Part shown: positions 63,660-63,720 of the stretch, in pieces
Position numbering within the stretch: position 1 is the first letter of the stretch
Layout: every line of letters starts with the position of its first letter
Assembly (NCBI RefSeq): GCF_934307085.1
Contig: NZ_CAKRCF010000014.1
Location: 1-63,720 of the forward strand
Source of the DNA: an uncultured Anaerobutyricum sp.
Lineage (GTDB): Bacteria; Bacillota; Clostridia; Lachnospirales; Lachnospiraceae
DNA: 63,720 bases
Direction of reading: 5' to 3'
The notes under the pieces: model-generated
Seen by the model: only the letters and a program-made list of their open reading frames with translations
Database searches by the model: none
What the model was told of the DNA's origin: nothing
Translations under genes and position numbers: made by a program

Positions 63660-63720
63660 GGTCGATTGGTCAAGCGGCTAAGACGTCGCCCTCTCACGGC
63701 GAAAACAGGGGTTCGATTCC
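63660..63720 (+). tRNA. tRNA-Glu (anticodon CTC), second copy, truncated by window end
   Basis: The 61 visible bases are identical to the first tRNA-Glu. The final T-arm and acceptor bases lie beyond the window. The 151-bp repeat unit includes promoter and tRNA, so more copies could follow. Confidence 0.9.

Overview
The window reads as a chromosomal segment of a low-GC, anaerobic Firmicute, most probably a Lachnospiraceae (Anaerobutyricum/Eubacterium-like). Reasons: the cell-envelope order radC-mreB-mreC-mreD-PBP2-minC-minD-minE-rodA-mgsA-dacA, the FMN/FeS (1B) dihydroorotate dehydrogenase pair pyrD-pyrK, a fused 2-hydroxyacyl-CoA dehydratase activase-type protein, a DUF6142-like protein, and strong AGGAGG ribosome sites. 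This is inference from gene content; no 16S gene is present.

Layout. 1-8 kb: a lactate permease with three copies of a palindromic operator, an acyl-CoA thioesterase, and a LacI-type regulator divergent from a two-gene araM-araB unit with two perfect TTGATTAGTAATCAA operators. 8-12.6 kb: one very large activase/dehydratase-like protein. 12.6-15.6 kb: an accessory-looking patch with a PD-(D/E)XK/AAA-ATPase gene surrounded by large palindromic repeats. 15.6-31 kb (minus strand): azlCD, a purine block (purE, purM, purN, purD), a pyrimidine block (pyrK, pyrD, pyrE, pyrC, pyrF) with an M29-type peptidase, small membrane proteins, mnmM and uppP. 31-43 kb: a UvrD-like helicase, ptsH-ptsI, a TPR protein, rpsO, an RluA-type synthase, lspA, aroB, sepF, yggS, an HlyD-like protein and a radical SAM protein. 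43-54.5 kb: the shape and division cluster. 54.5-63.4 kb: ynbB, miaA, mutL, mutS, miaB. The right edge holds two tandem tRNA-Glu(CTC) genes, each with its own promoter; the second is cut by the window end.

The most unusual material is not protein coding. Three copies (about 7495-7801, 14918-15219, 15228-15599) of a roughly 300-bp whole-element palindrome share a conserved core (GTTGTGCTAAACGTTCC ... TTCCACAGCACAA) and conserved outer boxes (CGGATTGC, CTAATTTGTAGAG). Between these lies a 22-30 bp stem whose sequence differs completely between copies but stays self-complementary within each copy. All three lie between convergent genes. A fourth large hairpin of different sequence (12916-13065) lies upstream of the AAA/nuclease gene. 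A second, shorter family of inverted repeats (GAGYGTRYTTGAAAAA type) recurs in intergenic regions of the pur/pyr/uppP area. I do not recognise either family. Other points of interest are a PBP2 with a large insertion, a methylglyoxal synthase homologue with Glu at the catalytic-Asp position, and an MreB with altered phosphate loops.
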